From NCBI GenBank assembly GCA_029204225.1, contig CM055115.1, forward strand, positions 7,129,198 through 7,193,197: a stretch of DNA of 64,000 bases, given 5' to 3'. The translations under genes were made by a program, and so were the position numbers. The stretch is from Diphasiastrum complanatum (lineage: Eukaryota > Streptophyta > Lycopodiopsida > Lycopodiales > Lycopodiaceae). Below are positions 1 through 10,205 of this stretch, piece after piece (within the stretch, counting starts at the first letter, position 1; each line of letters begins with the position of its first letter). A model generated the notes under the pieces. That model searched no databases. It was not told the origin of the DNA and saw only the letters and a list, made by a program, of their open reading frames with translations.

Positions 1-48
1 AGCCAATGATCTTGGAGTTTAGATCCACTTAGGATCTATATTTTTCAC

Positions 49-551
49 AATTTGTACAAAAATACACTTTAAAAGCAAACTTAAAGAAGCCTAGGTTTAT
101 CAGCCTCTTTAAAAAGGAATAGAGGAGAGATGACAAAATCACCAGTCCTAGATTCTCTTCTATTAATATCTAACCATATGTTTCAAAGAGCAATGGCTCT
201 AATACATTGCTAGAAATCATTAACATTTACATCATCAAAAGTGATATCAACATTCAGTAGTACATCTGATGTCATGTGGCTGAATCTCCTAAATTTGACA
301 TAAAAGTGAGCAATTAAGAGGTCAGTCATTGATTTCCAAATTGGAGCATAACAATGAAAGAACAGATAAATTACATGCTCATCCAATTTTTTGCATTTAG
401 AGTAGACATGTGACAAATCACCTATATAACTAGCATGAACGGGAAGAGAGCTGAAGAATTTTTAAGAGCGAAGATTCTAAGCTTTCCAGTTTTGATTTTG
501 TGAGTGCGTCGAAATCTAGTCTTCCAAAGATGAGGGGAATCATAAAGTTAA
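49..551 (-). mobile_element. LINE 3' fragment, copy 1 (zf-RVT-like end)
   Basis: Read on the minus strand, 210-416 encodes a short stretch with Cys...LDEHVIYLFFHCYAPIW, which resembles the zinc-binding tail (zf-RVT) found after the reverse transcriptase in plant LINEs. The same DNA recurs at 26579-26970, where it continues into more LINE-like sequence, and at 59442-59944. At about 551 it stops and gypsy sequence begins, so this is a 5'-truncated LINE 3' end or a rearranged piece. No poly-A tail is clear at position 49. Positions 1-48 are unrelated flank with nothing recognisable. Confidence 0.55.
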
Positions 552-568
552 AGAGGAAGTAGAAGCTC

Positions 569-870
569 ATGAATGCTATGACGACAATGGCGATTCTGAA
601 AATTCTCTATTTACTCAGAAGAATAAATCTTCTAAGAAGTCTAAGTTTAAGAGGGAGTCATAAAAAAAGAATGAGTCTAAGACTAATAAACAACAATCTG
701 AAAAACAACAGAAAAATTCTAGTGATAAGAAGATCTGCAACAAATGCAAAAGATCAGGTCACACAGAAGAAAAGTGTTGGTTAAATCCAAAGATTGAATG
801 CATTCATTGTCATAAACGGGGTCATGCAATAGTAGACTGTTATCAGAATTCCAGAAACAAAAGAGACGAT
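569..870 (+). pseudogene. gypsy gag C-terminus with two CCHC zinc knuckles
   Basis: Around 728-846 one frame reads CNKCKRSGHTEEKC, then 14 codons later CIHCHKRGHAIVDC. Both fit the C-x2-C-x4-H-x4-C nucleocapsid knuckle that binds RNA in retrotransposon Gag. Upstream is a Lys/Ser/Asn-rich linker. The capsid part is absent because the piece begins at the LINE junction near 551. Only about 20 codons separate the second knuckle from the segment before RT, so the aspartic protease normally found there is missing. The same arrangement occurs in the copy at 59962-60250. Confidence 0.75.
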
Positions 871-2191
871 TTGAAAGGTATACCTGCAAATTCGGAGAGC
901 ACCGAATTGATCTTAAAGAAGATGTTATACATGTTCGATAGAGACTATATCGTCTCCATCCAAAGTACTCCCTCATGGTTAAGGACGAACTCAACAAGCA
1001 CCTTAAGGCATGTATTATCTATCCCGTCTTATGCAGTGAATTGGTTTCACCTATTGTTGTCGTTTCCAAAGAAGAATACTGGCAAAATACAAATATGTCA
1101 AGATTTTCGCAAGCTCAATGCTGCCACAAGGAAGGATCATCATCCTCTGCCCTTCACTGGTTCTATCTTAGATCAGGTTGCTGGTTAAGAGCATTACAGT
1201 TACTATGACGGTTTCTCTGGTTATAATCAAGTTGGAGTGCAAAAGGAGGATCGTTCAAAGACCACATTCACTATGGATTGGGGCACTTGTGCCTACAACA
1301 AAATGCCCTTTGGTCTTTGTAACGCACCAACGACTTTTCAACGAATCATGATGTTAATCTTCGCTGCCTTCCTAAGAACTTTTCTTGAAATTTTTATTGA
1401 TGATTTCTGTGTATATAGTAATATAAAGACACACCTATAGAAGCTGAAACTTACATTGCAAACGGTCCCTTCATACAGAGAAATACTTTTTTGGTATGAA
1501 AGAAGGAATATTACTTGGACACAGAATATCAAACAGAGGAATAGAAGTCGATAAGATAAAGTCGAGCTTATAAAGAATCTCCAGATACCAACCAATCTAC
1601 ATGAACTAAGAGCTTTCTTAGGACATGTCGGGTATTATCAGAGATTTATCCAAAATCATGCTTCTATTACTACCTCTCTTACACATCTACTCAAGAAACA
1701 AGGAATACTTGTGGATGAATGAACAATAGAAAGCATTTGAAGAACTTAAGCAAAGGTTGATCAATGCTCCTATTCTGAGACCACTCAACTGGGCTATTTT
1801 ATTTCATAGTTATGTTGATGTTTCTGCATTTGCTATTGGCATCTGTCTAAGCCAGACGGACGAGAAAGATCATCCCATATACTATGCGAGTCGACAATTT
1901 AGTGCCTCGAAATAGAATTATTCGGCTACAAAAAGGGAAGCTCTCGGAATGATTTTCATTGTTAAGAAATTTCAGCATTATCTGCTGGGATATGCTTTTA
2001 TTTTTCACGTTGATCACTATGCTCTAAAGTATCTTGTAAATAAACCAGATTTATCAGATGGAATTGCTCAATGGGTTCTACTTCTGCATGAATTCACTTA
2101 TAAAGTAAAACTTCGCCAAGGAAAAATATCATACGAATGTTGGATTATTTATCGTGGCTCAACACGGAAAAAAACTGAAAAAACCAATTAA
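871..2191 (+). pseudogene. gypsy reverse transcriptase - RNase H (broken)
   Basis: RT motifs appear in order: CQDFRKLN (about 1096-1119), HHPLP, DGFSGYNQV, MPFGLCNAPTTFQ (about 1303-1341) and the catalytic IFIDDF (about 1390-1407). RNase H follows with VDVSAFAIG, a KREALGM box and VDHYALKYL (about 1815-2040), matching the D-E-D residues of the gypsy RNase H. Stops occur after ILDQVAG, after the IDD region and in the ASRQFSASK segment, and 1-nt indels shift frames relative to the copy at 60301-61560. This polymerase would copy the element RNA into DNA; it is inactive here. Confidence 0.85.
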
Positions 2192-2214
2192 TGATGTTTT
2201 CCAAACGAAAATAT

Positions 2215-3075
2215 TGATAAATTTCTAGTTTAAAGGACAATAATGATTGTACTTAACAATCATAGAGAGTTATTGGTTGCTTAATCAATGGATTCTTAGT
2301 TCTACACATTAGATTTTGATCTAAGATTCACTACACTTAGATTTAAGAAAGAGCACTGGATCAACACATCAATAAATAAGTGAAGGCGCCTCACACCGTT
2401 GGAGTACTGTCCACAGTACGGCCTGAACCTGAAACAACAAGTACTAATGTTCTTGATAGCAATCATGAATAGAAATCACAATTCTAATGACTAGAAATCT
2501 CACAAAAGTGGTAGAATGCGAAAGTATCATCTATCTTCTTAGCAAATGATGATCCTTTTATGGATCAAGTACATCCACGAGTTCTGGTACAGTCCAGCAG
2601 GTCTTCACACGTGTGAAGAGTGCCACAATCACTCAGATCTATCTATTTGATCCATCCTTGATCCTTATCCAAAGTTGACCTTCTAGAATATGCTAAAATC
2701 CAAAGAGCTAGTCTCCTAGAATATACGCATATTCCCTACGAAATAGGATCTAAGGAAAATGGTCAACTCTTATCTTCTAGAACTCTATACACCGTGTGAA
2801 CATCCACTTGCCATTGTGGGAGCATTTACTCATGCACATGCAAGGAAAAGCTAATTTCTAGGTGGACTAGTCAACTTGACTAAAAACTAGTCATATCATG
2901 TTCACATTAACTAGATTGATACAAATCAAATTAGATATATACAAGTATGAAAAGTGCTTTCTTTCACACGTGGGAACAGACTCCACACGTGTGAAATCAG
3001 ATCATCAACATTGTTCTAATGTTTGATCTTTATTTACAATAAACAATGTCAAGTGAGAAGTGACAATTTTCAACA
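2215..3075 (-). repeat. Cop-A 3' LTR
   Basis: It matches 7591-8439 along its whole length and has the TGTTGA...TATCA ends on the minus strand. Compared with both the 5' LTR and the LTR at 61607-62461, it carries an unusual number of single-base insertions that the other two lack. Confidence 0.9.
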
Positions 3076-3090
3076 CTCCTCCTCACTTCT
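3076..3090 (-). other. Cop-A polypurine tract
   Basis: On the minus strand the sequence reads GTGAGGAGGAG directly before the TGTTGAA start of the 3' LTR. This is the expected position for priming plus-strand synthesis. Confidence 0.8.
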
Positions 3091-3720
3091 AACTTGGCAA
3101 ATCTAATGTACATCTATCTACAATTCCAAGAGCATATCTTAACTTGAAAAATGGATCTTTGGACAATGTCTTGGTTAAGATATCAGCTATGCATTCGGAT
3201 GATGGTACATGATGTAGTTGCACCTCCTTGGATTGTACCTTCTCCCTCACAAAGTGGTGAGCTATCTCAATATGCTTTGTTCTAGCATGGAAGATATGAT
3301 TTGAAGAAATTTGTTGAGAAGCTTGATTGTCACAAAATATGTAAGGGATCTCCTCGGCCTCTAGCACATGTAGCTCCATGAGCTTGTCTTCTTAGCCATA
3401 TGAGCTCTTTGGTTGTTGAAAGTCAATGCCTTGTACTCGGCTTCACAAGAAGATAGTGAGATATTATCTTGCTTTTTGGAAAGCCAAGATATTACTCCTC
3501 CACAAAGAAATCTTGCAAATGCACTAATAAACTTTCTATCCATCTTGTCACCTCCAAAATCTGAATCCGAGTAGGCTCTCAAGTGCAAGTCAGATCCTTC
3601 ATAAAGTATGCCAAAAAATCTAGTACTAGAAACATATCTAAGTACTCTCTTGGCACTTTTCCAATGATGAACTAAAGGAGCTTGCATACTTTGACTCAAC
3701 TTGCTTACACAAAAATTTAA
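3089..3720 (-). pseudogene. Cop-A RNase H (two frames)
   Basis: Copia RNase H in two overlapping frames. 3361-3699 holds LRAYSDSDFGGDKMDRK...SWLSKKQ and SSCEAEYKAL (first Asp and Glu). 3089-3379 holds IFCDNQASQQISSNHIFHART, KHIEIAHHFVREKV and CIADILTKTL (last Asp and C-terminal signature). A one-base difference near 3418 relative to 62810 separates the frames. RNase H removes the RNA template during reverse transcription. The polypurine tract and LTR follow directly, as expected. Confidence 0.85.
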
Positions 3721-4640
3721 GTCGGGTCTAGTGATGGTTAAATAGATTAGAGAGCCTATAAGCTTCTAAAGAGGGTGATGTCCTCAAAGGATGCTTCATC
3801 ACCTTCATTAGTTGCTTTCACAACATGCTCCTTAGGGGGTGTCAATCCCCTTACAATCTTTCATACCAAAACTTTTAAGAATGGAAGTAGCATACTTAGA
3901 TTGACTTATGAAAGTACAATTGCTACTTCTAGGACACTTCTATCCCATGTATAAACTTTAGGACCATCTTGAACTCACTAGATAAATCAACTTTTACTTT
4001 GCTTATGCCTTCATCATCATTTCTTGTCATAATGACATCATCAACATAAAGCACCAAAATGATGATCTTTATTTCATTACATTTGAATATAAAGAAGGTT
4101 CATAAGCACTTAGTACAAAGCCAAGGGAATAGAGAAAAATCATGCAACCTAGAATATCAAGCTCTAGGTGCTTGCTTCAAGCCATATAGGCTCTTCCTTA
4201 AGTAGCACACTTTTTGCTCCTCACCAACCTTGATGAAGCCCTTGGATTGCATCATGTATATTTCCTCTTCTAAGAAGCCATTCAAGAAAGCATTTGTCAC
4301 GTCCATTTGGTAGAGATTCCACTTGAACAAAGTAGCAATGCAAATGATTAATCTAATAGTTACAAGCTTAGCTATAGGTGCAAATGTTTCTTCATAATCC
4401 AATACTTCTATTTGAAGAAATCCCTTAGCAACAAGCCTAGACTTGTACTTACTAATAGATCCATCTTGATTGTACTTTATTCTATAAATCACTTACATGC
4501 AAGTGGTTTCTCCCTCTTGGAAGATTTACAAGATTCCAAGTATGATTGTCTTCTAATGCATCATACTCTACTTGCATTGCATCTCTCCAACCTTTAGATC
4601 TATATGCTTCTTCAAGCAATGTAGCTAAGAAAGATTAGGA
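3721..4640 (-). pseudogene. Cop-A reverse transcriptase (broken)
   Basis: 4157-4492 encodes IYRIKYNQDGSISKYKSRLV, DYEETFAPIAKLVTIR, LYQMDVTNAFLNGFLEEEIY and LRKSLYGLKQAPR, the standard copia RT core. Further along, the minus strand at about 4030-4065 keeps the catalytic VLYVDD motif, but in another frame. Stops and single-base indels interrupt it; many are absent from the copy at 62964-63961. The first RT segment, with the conserved Trp after the integrase linker, lies at 4493-4640 in a shifted frame. Confidence 0.85.
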
Positions 4641-4737
4641 GTTTAAAAGATGTAGAGTCTTCCTTTTGCTTTCCCTTGTCCACATAGGTGAGCTTTGAGG
4701 GCTCGGCCTTGCATCTTGATGATCTTCTCGGCCCCCT

Positions 4738-5832
4738 TTAACTAGGATCCTTGTCTCCATCCTCGGGTTTGTCAAGATCCTCCTCAGGTTTGTCAAGATC
4801 TTCAATGCACAATGGGTTAGATCCATTAGACAAGATCTTACCAAATTGTGACTCATCAAAAAATACATCCTTGCTTACCTCTACTTTCTTGGATATAGGA
4901 TCATATATCCTATAGCCCTTGCTATTTTCTCCATAGCCAACAAAAATCCCTGTGAAGGAGGTAGCATCTTCTTTCCTTCTTGTCTCCAAAGGGATGTGGA
5001 CATAACAAATACATCCAAAGATCTTAAAGTCTTTTAAATTGGGTTTCTTACCAAACAAGACTTGATAAGGTGAGATCCCATCAATAGCACTACTAGGAAG
5101 TCTATTACACAAATAATTAGCACATGTTATAGCTTCTCCCCGAAATGAGATGGGAAGTGATGCATCAAGTCTTAAAGACTTTGCACACTCATATAGACTC
5201 CTATTTTTCCTCTCGGCCACCCCATTTTGTTGGGGGGCATAGGAACAAGTGTATTGCAATTTAATGCCATTGATCTCACAAAAGCCTTTCATTTTATTGG
5301 AGGTGTACTCTCCTCCATTATCACATCTTAGTGCTTTGATGGAAGTACTAAGTTGCTTCTCAACTAGAGACTTGAACTTAATGAAAGCTTCATAAACAAG
5401 ACTTTTCTTTGATAGTAACTCAATCCATGTGAATCTAGTACAATCATCTATAAAAGCTACATACATCAAGGCACCTCCATTACTTGCATGTGAAAAACTA
5501 TGTACATCAGAATGTATGAGATCCAAGGGAGAGGGAGATCTTGATGAAGATCTCTTGTAAGAAGATTTGTGTGACTTTGCAAGGCCACATGCCTCACACA
5601 TCTTTCCACACTTCTTGAAAGCTCTTGGTAGGTTGAGAGCTAGTTTCTTGCTTGTCATTGACTCCATAGATTGAAGATTAGGATGGCCTAATCTCTTATG
5701 CCAAAGCTCCACTTGAGATAGCTCCTCCCTGGCCAAGTTCAAACTTTCATTTGCAACATTAGCATCCAGCTTGAAAAATATACCTTGCTTAATGCCACTA
5801 GCTATGCACTTTTCATTTTCAAGATGGAACAA
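4738..5832 (-). CDS. Cop-A integrase (open 364-codon segment)
   Basis: The longest intact coding stretch of Cop-A. The zinc-binding HHCC is H45, H50, C79 and C82 (WHKRLGH...CEACGLAKSHK). The catalytic core has D109 (LIHSDV), D171 (LRCDNGGEY) and E207 (NGVAERKN), spaced as DD35E. The C-terminal GKKPNLKDFKIFGC...GIFVGY box typical of copia follows. The enzyme would insert element DNA into chromosomes. It is part of a polyprotein, so the Met at 5832 is not a real start; protease overlaps in another frame at 5802-6140. Catalytic residues look intact, but the surrounding polyprotein is frameshifted. Confidence 0.85.
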   Translation of the reverse strand: MFHLENEKCIASGIKQGIFFKLDANVANESLNLAREELSQVELWHKRLGHPNLQSMESMTSKKLALNLPRAFKKCGKMCEACGLAKSHKSSYKRSSSRSPSPLDLIHSDVHSFSHASNGGALMYVAFIDDCTRFTWIELLSKKSLVYEAFIKFKSLVEKQLSTSIKALRCDNGGEYTSNKMKGFCEINGIKLQYTCSYAPQQNGVAERKNRSLYECAKSLRLDASLPISFRGEAITCANYLCNRLPSSAIDGISPYQVLFGKKPNLKDFKIFGCICYVHIPLETRRKEDATSFTGIFVGYGENSKGYRIYDPISKKVEVSKDVFFDESQFGKILSNGSNPLCIEDLDKPEEDLDKPEDGDKDPS

Positions 5833-6140
5833 ACTCCATTCTTGAAATGTACATCTAGTCCATTGTCCATTAATTGTCCTACACTAAGCAAGTTTCTTGA
5901 AATGGTAGGAACATACAAAACATTATCAAGATCTATCCTTTTAGATGTGCCTAAGCAAAGAGGAATAGATCCTATGCCATATATCTTTAATTCTTGATCA
6001 CTAGCAATGTATATTGAATTCTTAGAGTCATTACAAGAGATAAGAGTGGAGAAATAATGCTTGTTAAAAGACATGTGAGAACTAGCCCCACTATCTATCC
6101 ACCACGTGTCTTGACTTGAAGTTGGTGTAGATGCAACCAT
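5802..6140 (-). pseudogene. Cop-A aspartic protease segment
   Basis: The DTWWIDSGASSHM motif carries the copia protease active Asp (about 6070-6105), followed by GIGSIPLCL, LDNVLYVPTISRNLLSVGQL and a downstream Lys-rich end. Known copia proteases cut the Gag-Pol polyprotein. It overlaps the gag frame by about 50 bases and the integrase frame by about 30 bases in different phases, so at least two frameshifts separate the three parts. Confidence 0.85.
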
Positions 6141-7003
6141 TAAGAATGTGTTGAATCAATCCCTCATCTTCTTTCTCTTGAGCAATGTTCCCTTGATCTC
6201 CATTGGCTTGTTGATTCTTCTTCAAGTAGCATCGAGGAAAAGTGTCCTTTCTTCCACAAAAGAAACACTTGAGCTTTGCCTTGTTCTTCACCTTGCCTTT
6301 GTAAGTAGATCCTCCATTCTTCATATCAGCCTCCTTGCCTTGATTCTTCTTGAATGGATGTTGTTTCTTCTTGCCGTTGGATGTAAAGTTTGATTTCTCC
6401 TCTCCTCCATTAAGTGACATGCCATCCATTCTTGTCTTGAGGGGTAGAAGTCTACTCTCCTCTGCCACAAGAACTTTATGCAACTTTTCAATGGATGGAA
6501 GAGTGTCTTGAATAGCAAATGATTGGACCAAGTTGGTGAACTCATCACCTAGGCCATTCAATATGATTTTGTACTAGCTCTTGATCTTGGATCTTCTCTA
6601 CTATTGCACTTAATTCCTTGTTAAGAGATTTGATCCTAAGGACATACTCTTGTCCACTCCCTCCACTTCCTTTCATGCTTTGGAACTAGCATGAGGATTC
6701 TTGAAGTGTTATTGGATTCATAGATACTCTTTAATGAATCCCAAGCCTCTTTGGATGAGACAAAAGAAGACACCTTCAAGAGGTCATTGCATACATTCAC
6801 CTTTATGCAATGTAGAGCTAATCTTGCTCTCTTCTTGTATTTGGTTTGTTCTTGGGAGCTTGAGGCTCTTCCTCAACTCCTAGAACTATGTAAAAGAGGT
6901 CATGGATCACTAGGAGTGACTCCATCCTCACTTTCCAAATGGAATAATTAGTGGAAGTGAGTCTCTCACTTGATTCCAACAAATATCCACCCATGGATGA
7001 CAT
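6091..7003 (-). pseudogene. Cop-A gag (UBN2 type, frameshifted)
   Basis: The start at 7003 (MSSMGGYLLESSERL...YSIWKVRMESLL) is typical of plant copia Gag. The middle (6562-6817) is in other phases. 6091-6561 carries GLGDEFTNLVQSFAIQDTLP and a nucleocapsid segment. The zinc knuckle reads CFFCGRKDTFPRC: the His is lost because GRKGHF has slipped out of frame through what look like two compensating single-base changes. Leader and 5' LTR lie to the right. Confidence 0.8.
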
Positions 7004-7578
7004 TGTAGAATGAATGCTCTTCTAAAAATCACAAAGATTTCTGAATTTTTAAAGATCTATAAAAAGCCTAAAGCTCACAAGATTGCCTATAGCCTTGTGT
7101 CTATCAAACTAGCACACAAGCTGAATGATACACAAAAATCTTGACAAAAATTCCTAGCTTTCACTTACAAAAAAATTTGCTTTACAATTTTCTTAGAGAT
7201 TTCACTTCAACTAAGGATATGAACAAATCAACCTCTTAGATCTGATCTTAAACTCTAAAAAAAAATGCTTCAATGATCCAAAACTCTATTTGGTCATAGG
7301 CACTAGATTGAATCTAGATCAATATTATACTTCAAAAAGCACCCAAAAAGAACTAGAATTGTGATTTTAGGACCAACAAACACAAATTAAGTAGAAATGA
7401 AAGTTGTTGTAAAGTTTCACACATGTGAAAAGTACATACATAGCCTCCAAGTCGATTTGATCCAAATAGAAACAAGCTATCACTCTAAATGAACTCGCCC
7501 TCACTAGTATTTGCCAGAAACAAATTTTGCCAACGATCTTTGCCAGTTTTATGATTCAAATGATCACTCTCTTACTTA

Positions 7579-7590
7579 GCTTTGATACCA
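7579..7590 (-). other. Cop-A primer binding site
   Basis: On the minus strand, TGGTATCAAAGC directly abuts the 5' LTR end. It is complementary to the 3' end of initiator tRNA-Met apart from one A/G difference from the usual TGGTATCAGAGC. Confidence 0.85.
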
Positions 7591-8439
7591 TGATAAATTT
7601 TGAGTTTAAAGGATAATAATGATTGTACTTAACAATCATAGAGAGTTATTGGTTGCTTAATCAATGGATCTATCAAGCTCTACACATTAGATCTTGATCT
7701 AGCTTCACTACAATTAGATTTAAGCAAGAGAAATGAATCAACACATCATAAATTAGTGAAGACGGCCTCACACGTGTGGAATACTGATCACAGTACGGCC
7801 TGAACCTGAAACAACAAGTACTAATGTTCTTGATAGCAATCATTTATAGAAATCACAATTCTAATGACTAGAAATCTCACAAAAGTGTAGAATGCAAAAG
7901 TATCATCAATCTTCTTATCCTTTTATGGATCAAGTACATCCACGAGTCTGGTACAGTCCAGCAGGTCTTCACACGTGTGAAGAGTGCCACATCAGTTAGA
8001 TCTATCCATTTGATCCATCCTTGATCCTTATCTAGAGTTGACCTTCTAGAATATGGCTAAAATCCAAAGAGCTAGTCTCCTAGAATATAGGAATATTTCC
8101 TACAAAATAGGATCTAAGAAAAATGGTCAACTCTTATCTTCTAGAACTCTATACACACGTGTGAACATCCACTTGCCATGTGGGAGCATTTACTCATGCA
8201 CATGCAAGGAAAAGCTAATATCTAGGTGACTAGTCAACTTGACTAAAAAGTAGTCATATCATGTTCACACTAACTAGATTGATACAAAATCAAATTAGAT
8301 ATATACAAGTATGAAAAGCACTTTCTTTGACACATGGGAACAGGCTCCACACGTGTGAAATCAGATCATCAACATTGTTCTAATGTTTGATCTTTATTTA
8401 CAATAAACAATCTCAAGTGAGAAGTGACAATTTTCAACA
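7591..8439 (-). repeat. Cop-A 5' LTR
   Basis: It pairs with 2215-3075 and has TG...CA ends. It contains several ACACGTGTG-type motifs (for example near 7970 and 8155) that could be regulatory G-box-like elements, but this is speculative. The leader at 7004-7578 between gag and the LTR has no gene. Confidence 0.9.
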
Positions 8440-8823
8440 AATCTATTTGAAATTTCATCTACAAATTCGTTATATTATGATATTATTACTTATCTCAAGG
8501 ATCAGATATATCCGGATGGTTATGATTTGGAGCAAAAGATAGTTTTTCAATATAAGGTAGCACCTTATACAATTATTAACAATGTCCTGTACAAGCTTGG
8601 TGCTGATCATCAACTCAGAAGATGTCTCGAAATAGTAGATATTAAAAAGGTGGTTCAAGCCTTACATTCAGAAGATGCTAGCGGACTCTTTGCTTTAAAG
8701 AACACTGTTAATAAGATATTGACCACCAAATACTGGTGACCAACCATGTTCAAGAATGTATCAAATTTTATTCGTTCGTGCGATCCATGCCAAAGATCTG
8801 GTAAGCCTACAAAAGGCAACGGG
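8440..8823 (+). pseudogene. gypsy integrase zinc-binding region (right part of split gypsy)
   Basis: The frame from about 8470 runs YYDIITYLKDQ..., then LHSEDASG, KYW-stop-PTMFKNVSNFIRSCDPCQRSG. The WPTMF...CDPCQR block is the H2C2 integrase head of Ty3/gypsy. A stop replaces the second Trp near 8737 and the second His of the finger (usually in GGH) is absent (SGLF). This continues the gypsy pol cut at 2214. At about 8824 it joins copia integrase sequence, so the integrase core is lost. Confidence 0.8.
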
Positions 8824-9342
8824 GATCAAGCTTTGTTGTGTGCTAACTTTATATGCAATAGATGGCCGAGTGCTATTTTGGATGGAAGAACACCTTTTGA
8901 GATGCTATTCAGGAGGAGGCCGAGTGTCAACTTTCTTAAAACTTTTGGATGTACTTGCTATGTCAATATAACTCTTGATGATAGGACAAACGAGGATCCA
9001 TATTCAAGGAAAGGTATATTTGTTAGATATTATAATGAGGTGAGTAAAGCCTACAAGGTTTACATTCCTACTACTTATAAGGTGATTGTTTGTAGAGATG
9101 TCAATTTTTATGAGGGAAATATTCCAAAAGTGTCTTCAAGTAATGATGTTGTGGATGGATCTAATATTCTTGATGATGATGACATGTATCATACTTTAGA
9201 TGGTGATGATGAAGGACCTTCATTAAGTCAAAAGCCAAGGAGAACATCAAGGCAAAGGAAAACACTGCAAGGCTCACATTCGATGAGTAGTGACTTATTT
9301 TGCTTTTCTCATATGCTTTGGTGGATCTTCTTGTGTAGATGA
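8746..9342 (+). pseudogene. chimeric ORF: gypsy integrase head + copia integrase tail
   Basis: This 198-codon open frame begins in gypsy integrase (MFKNVSNFIRSCDPCQRSG) and, after about 25 codons, switches to copia integrase (LLCANFICNRWPSAILDG, PFEMLFRRRPSV, LKTFGCTCYV, SRKGIFVRY, CRDVNF) and the acidic integrase-RT linker. Neither catalytic core is present. The in-frame fusion of two superfamilies is probably accidental, but it leaves a long open frame. Confidence 0.75.
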
Positions 9343-10205
9343 TGCTATGTAAGTAAAAGAATGTTTTCATAGTTTTCTAGAAACTAATGGATTTGGAAAA
9401 GAGATCTTAGTCAATGACTTTTATGGTCAAGTGGAAGATCAAGAGGTTGATCTCAAAGGGCTTCAACAACATGAAAGGAGAGATGGCAATTTGGAGCTAG
9501 TCAAGAGCATCAAAGGAGAGTCAATTGGCAAAGATGTTATGGATCTATTTTTGCAGGTTATTAGTAGCAGCAAGTAAGTGTTTTTCAAGTCTACTTTACT
9601 TGTTCTATCTCATGTTTGAGCAATTTCATGTGGATGTGTGCAAATTGTCAAGATATGGTAAAATTAGCTACACTGGTGAGTATCATTTTGATGTTGAAGC
9701 TATACTTGCATTCTTGGTAGGTTTTGGTGATGGAAATGAATCTATTGGAGTCTCATTATATCACTCATCCATGGCTAAAGTTCTCAAGTGTTGAGCTACT
9801 TGGTGCCAATACTTGGAGATTGTCAATTTTTGTTGAATTCATGTCAATTTCTTGTGTCAAGTAGATCTTGAAGAAGGACTAGTGCTACCACTTAGTTATA
9901 TGGAGTCATGTGTTGCTGGATTAGCATCATTGATGTACTCACTTACTCATGGATTGCCAAGATTTGATGGTTTCTTGTGACAATATGGAGATGGAGGCTC
10001 ATTCATGGAGTTTTATGATGGAGACATATCAAGAAAGGACAAAGAGGAAGGATACATGCAAGCAATGGTTGATCACTCACATTTATTGTTTGGTTGCTGT
10101 AATTTTCCAGATAGTTCAAAGTTGATAGCATGGAGGAATCATGTCACTTACATTCTATTTGGTTCTTCATATTCTATTCACATATTGACATCTAAAATTG
10201 ATGTA
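9331..10205 (+). other. unidentified insert inside Cop-B
   Basis: This stretch takes the place of RT between the copia integrase tail and the RNase H end. One frame is open from about 9369 to 9575 (SFLETNGFGKEILVNDFYGQ, then a Glu/Lys-rich region and DVMDLFLQVISSS) and ends at AAGTAAGTG, which contains a GTAAGT splice-donor-like string. Further frames (9525-9794, 10005-10265) show no motif I know. It could be captured host exon-intron DNA or very decayed RT. No function is assigned. Confidence 0.4.

Larger units (their letters stand above)
552..2214 (+). mobile_element. Ty3/gypsy remnant, left part (copy 1)
   Basis: A decayed gypsy-type element runs left to right: two CCHC zinc knuckles, then the segment preceding RT, RT, and RNase H. 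It is interrupted at 2214 by the nested copia element Cop-A and resumes at 8440 with the integrase zinc-binding region. No gypsy LTR is visible in the window. The order RT-RNase H-integrase and the residues listed in the sub-entries identify the superfamily. Several stops and frameshifts make it non-functional. A near-identical copy lies at 59945-61606. Confidence 0.85.
2215..8439 (-). mobile_element. Cop-A: nested Ty1/copia element with both LTRs
   Basis: A 6.2-kb copia element on the minus strand. LTRs lie at 2215-3075 (3') and 7591-8439 (5'), the priming site at 7579-7590 and the polypurine tract at 3076-3090. The internal order gag, protease, integrase, RT, RNase H is diagnostic of copia. 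It sits inside the gypsy element: the flanking five bases are AATAT (2210-2214) and AATCT (8440-8444), a likely target-site duplication with one change, and the gypsy reading frame continues across when one copy is skipped. Integrase is open; gag, RT and RNase H carry frame breaks. Confidence 0.9.
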
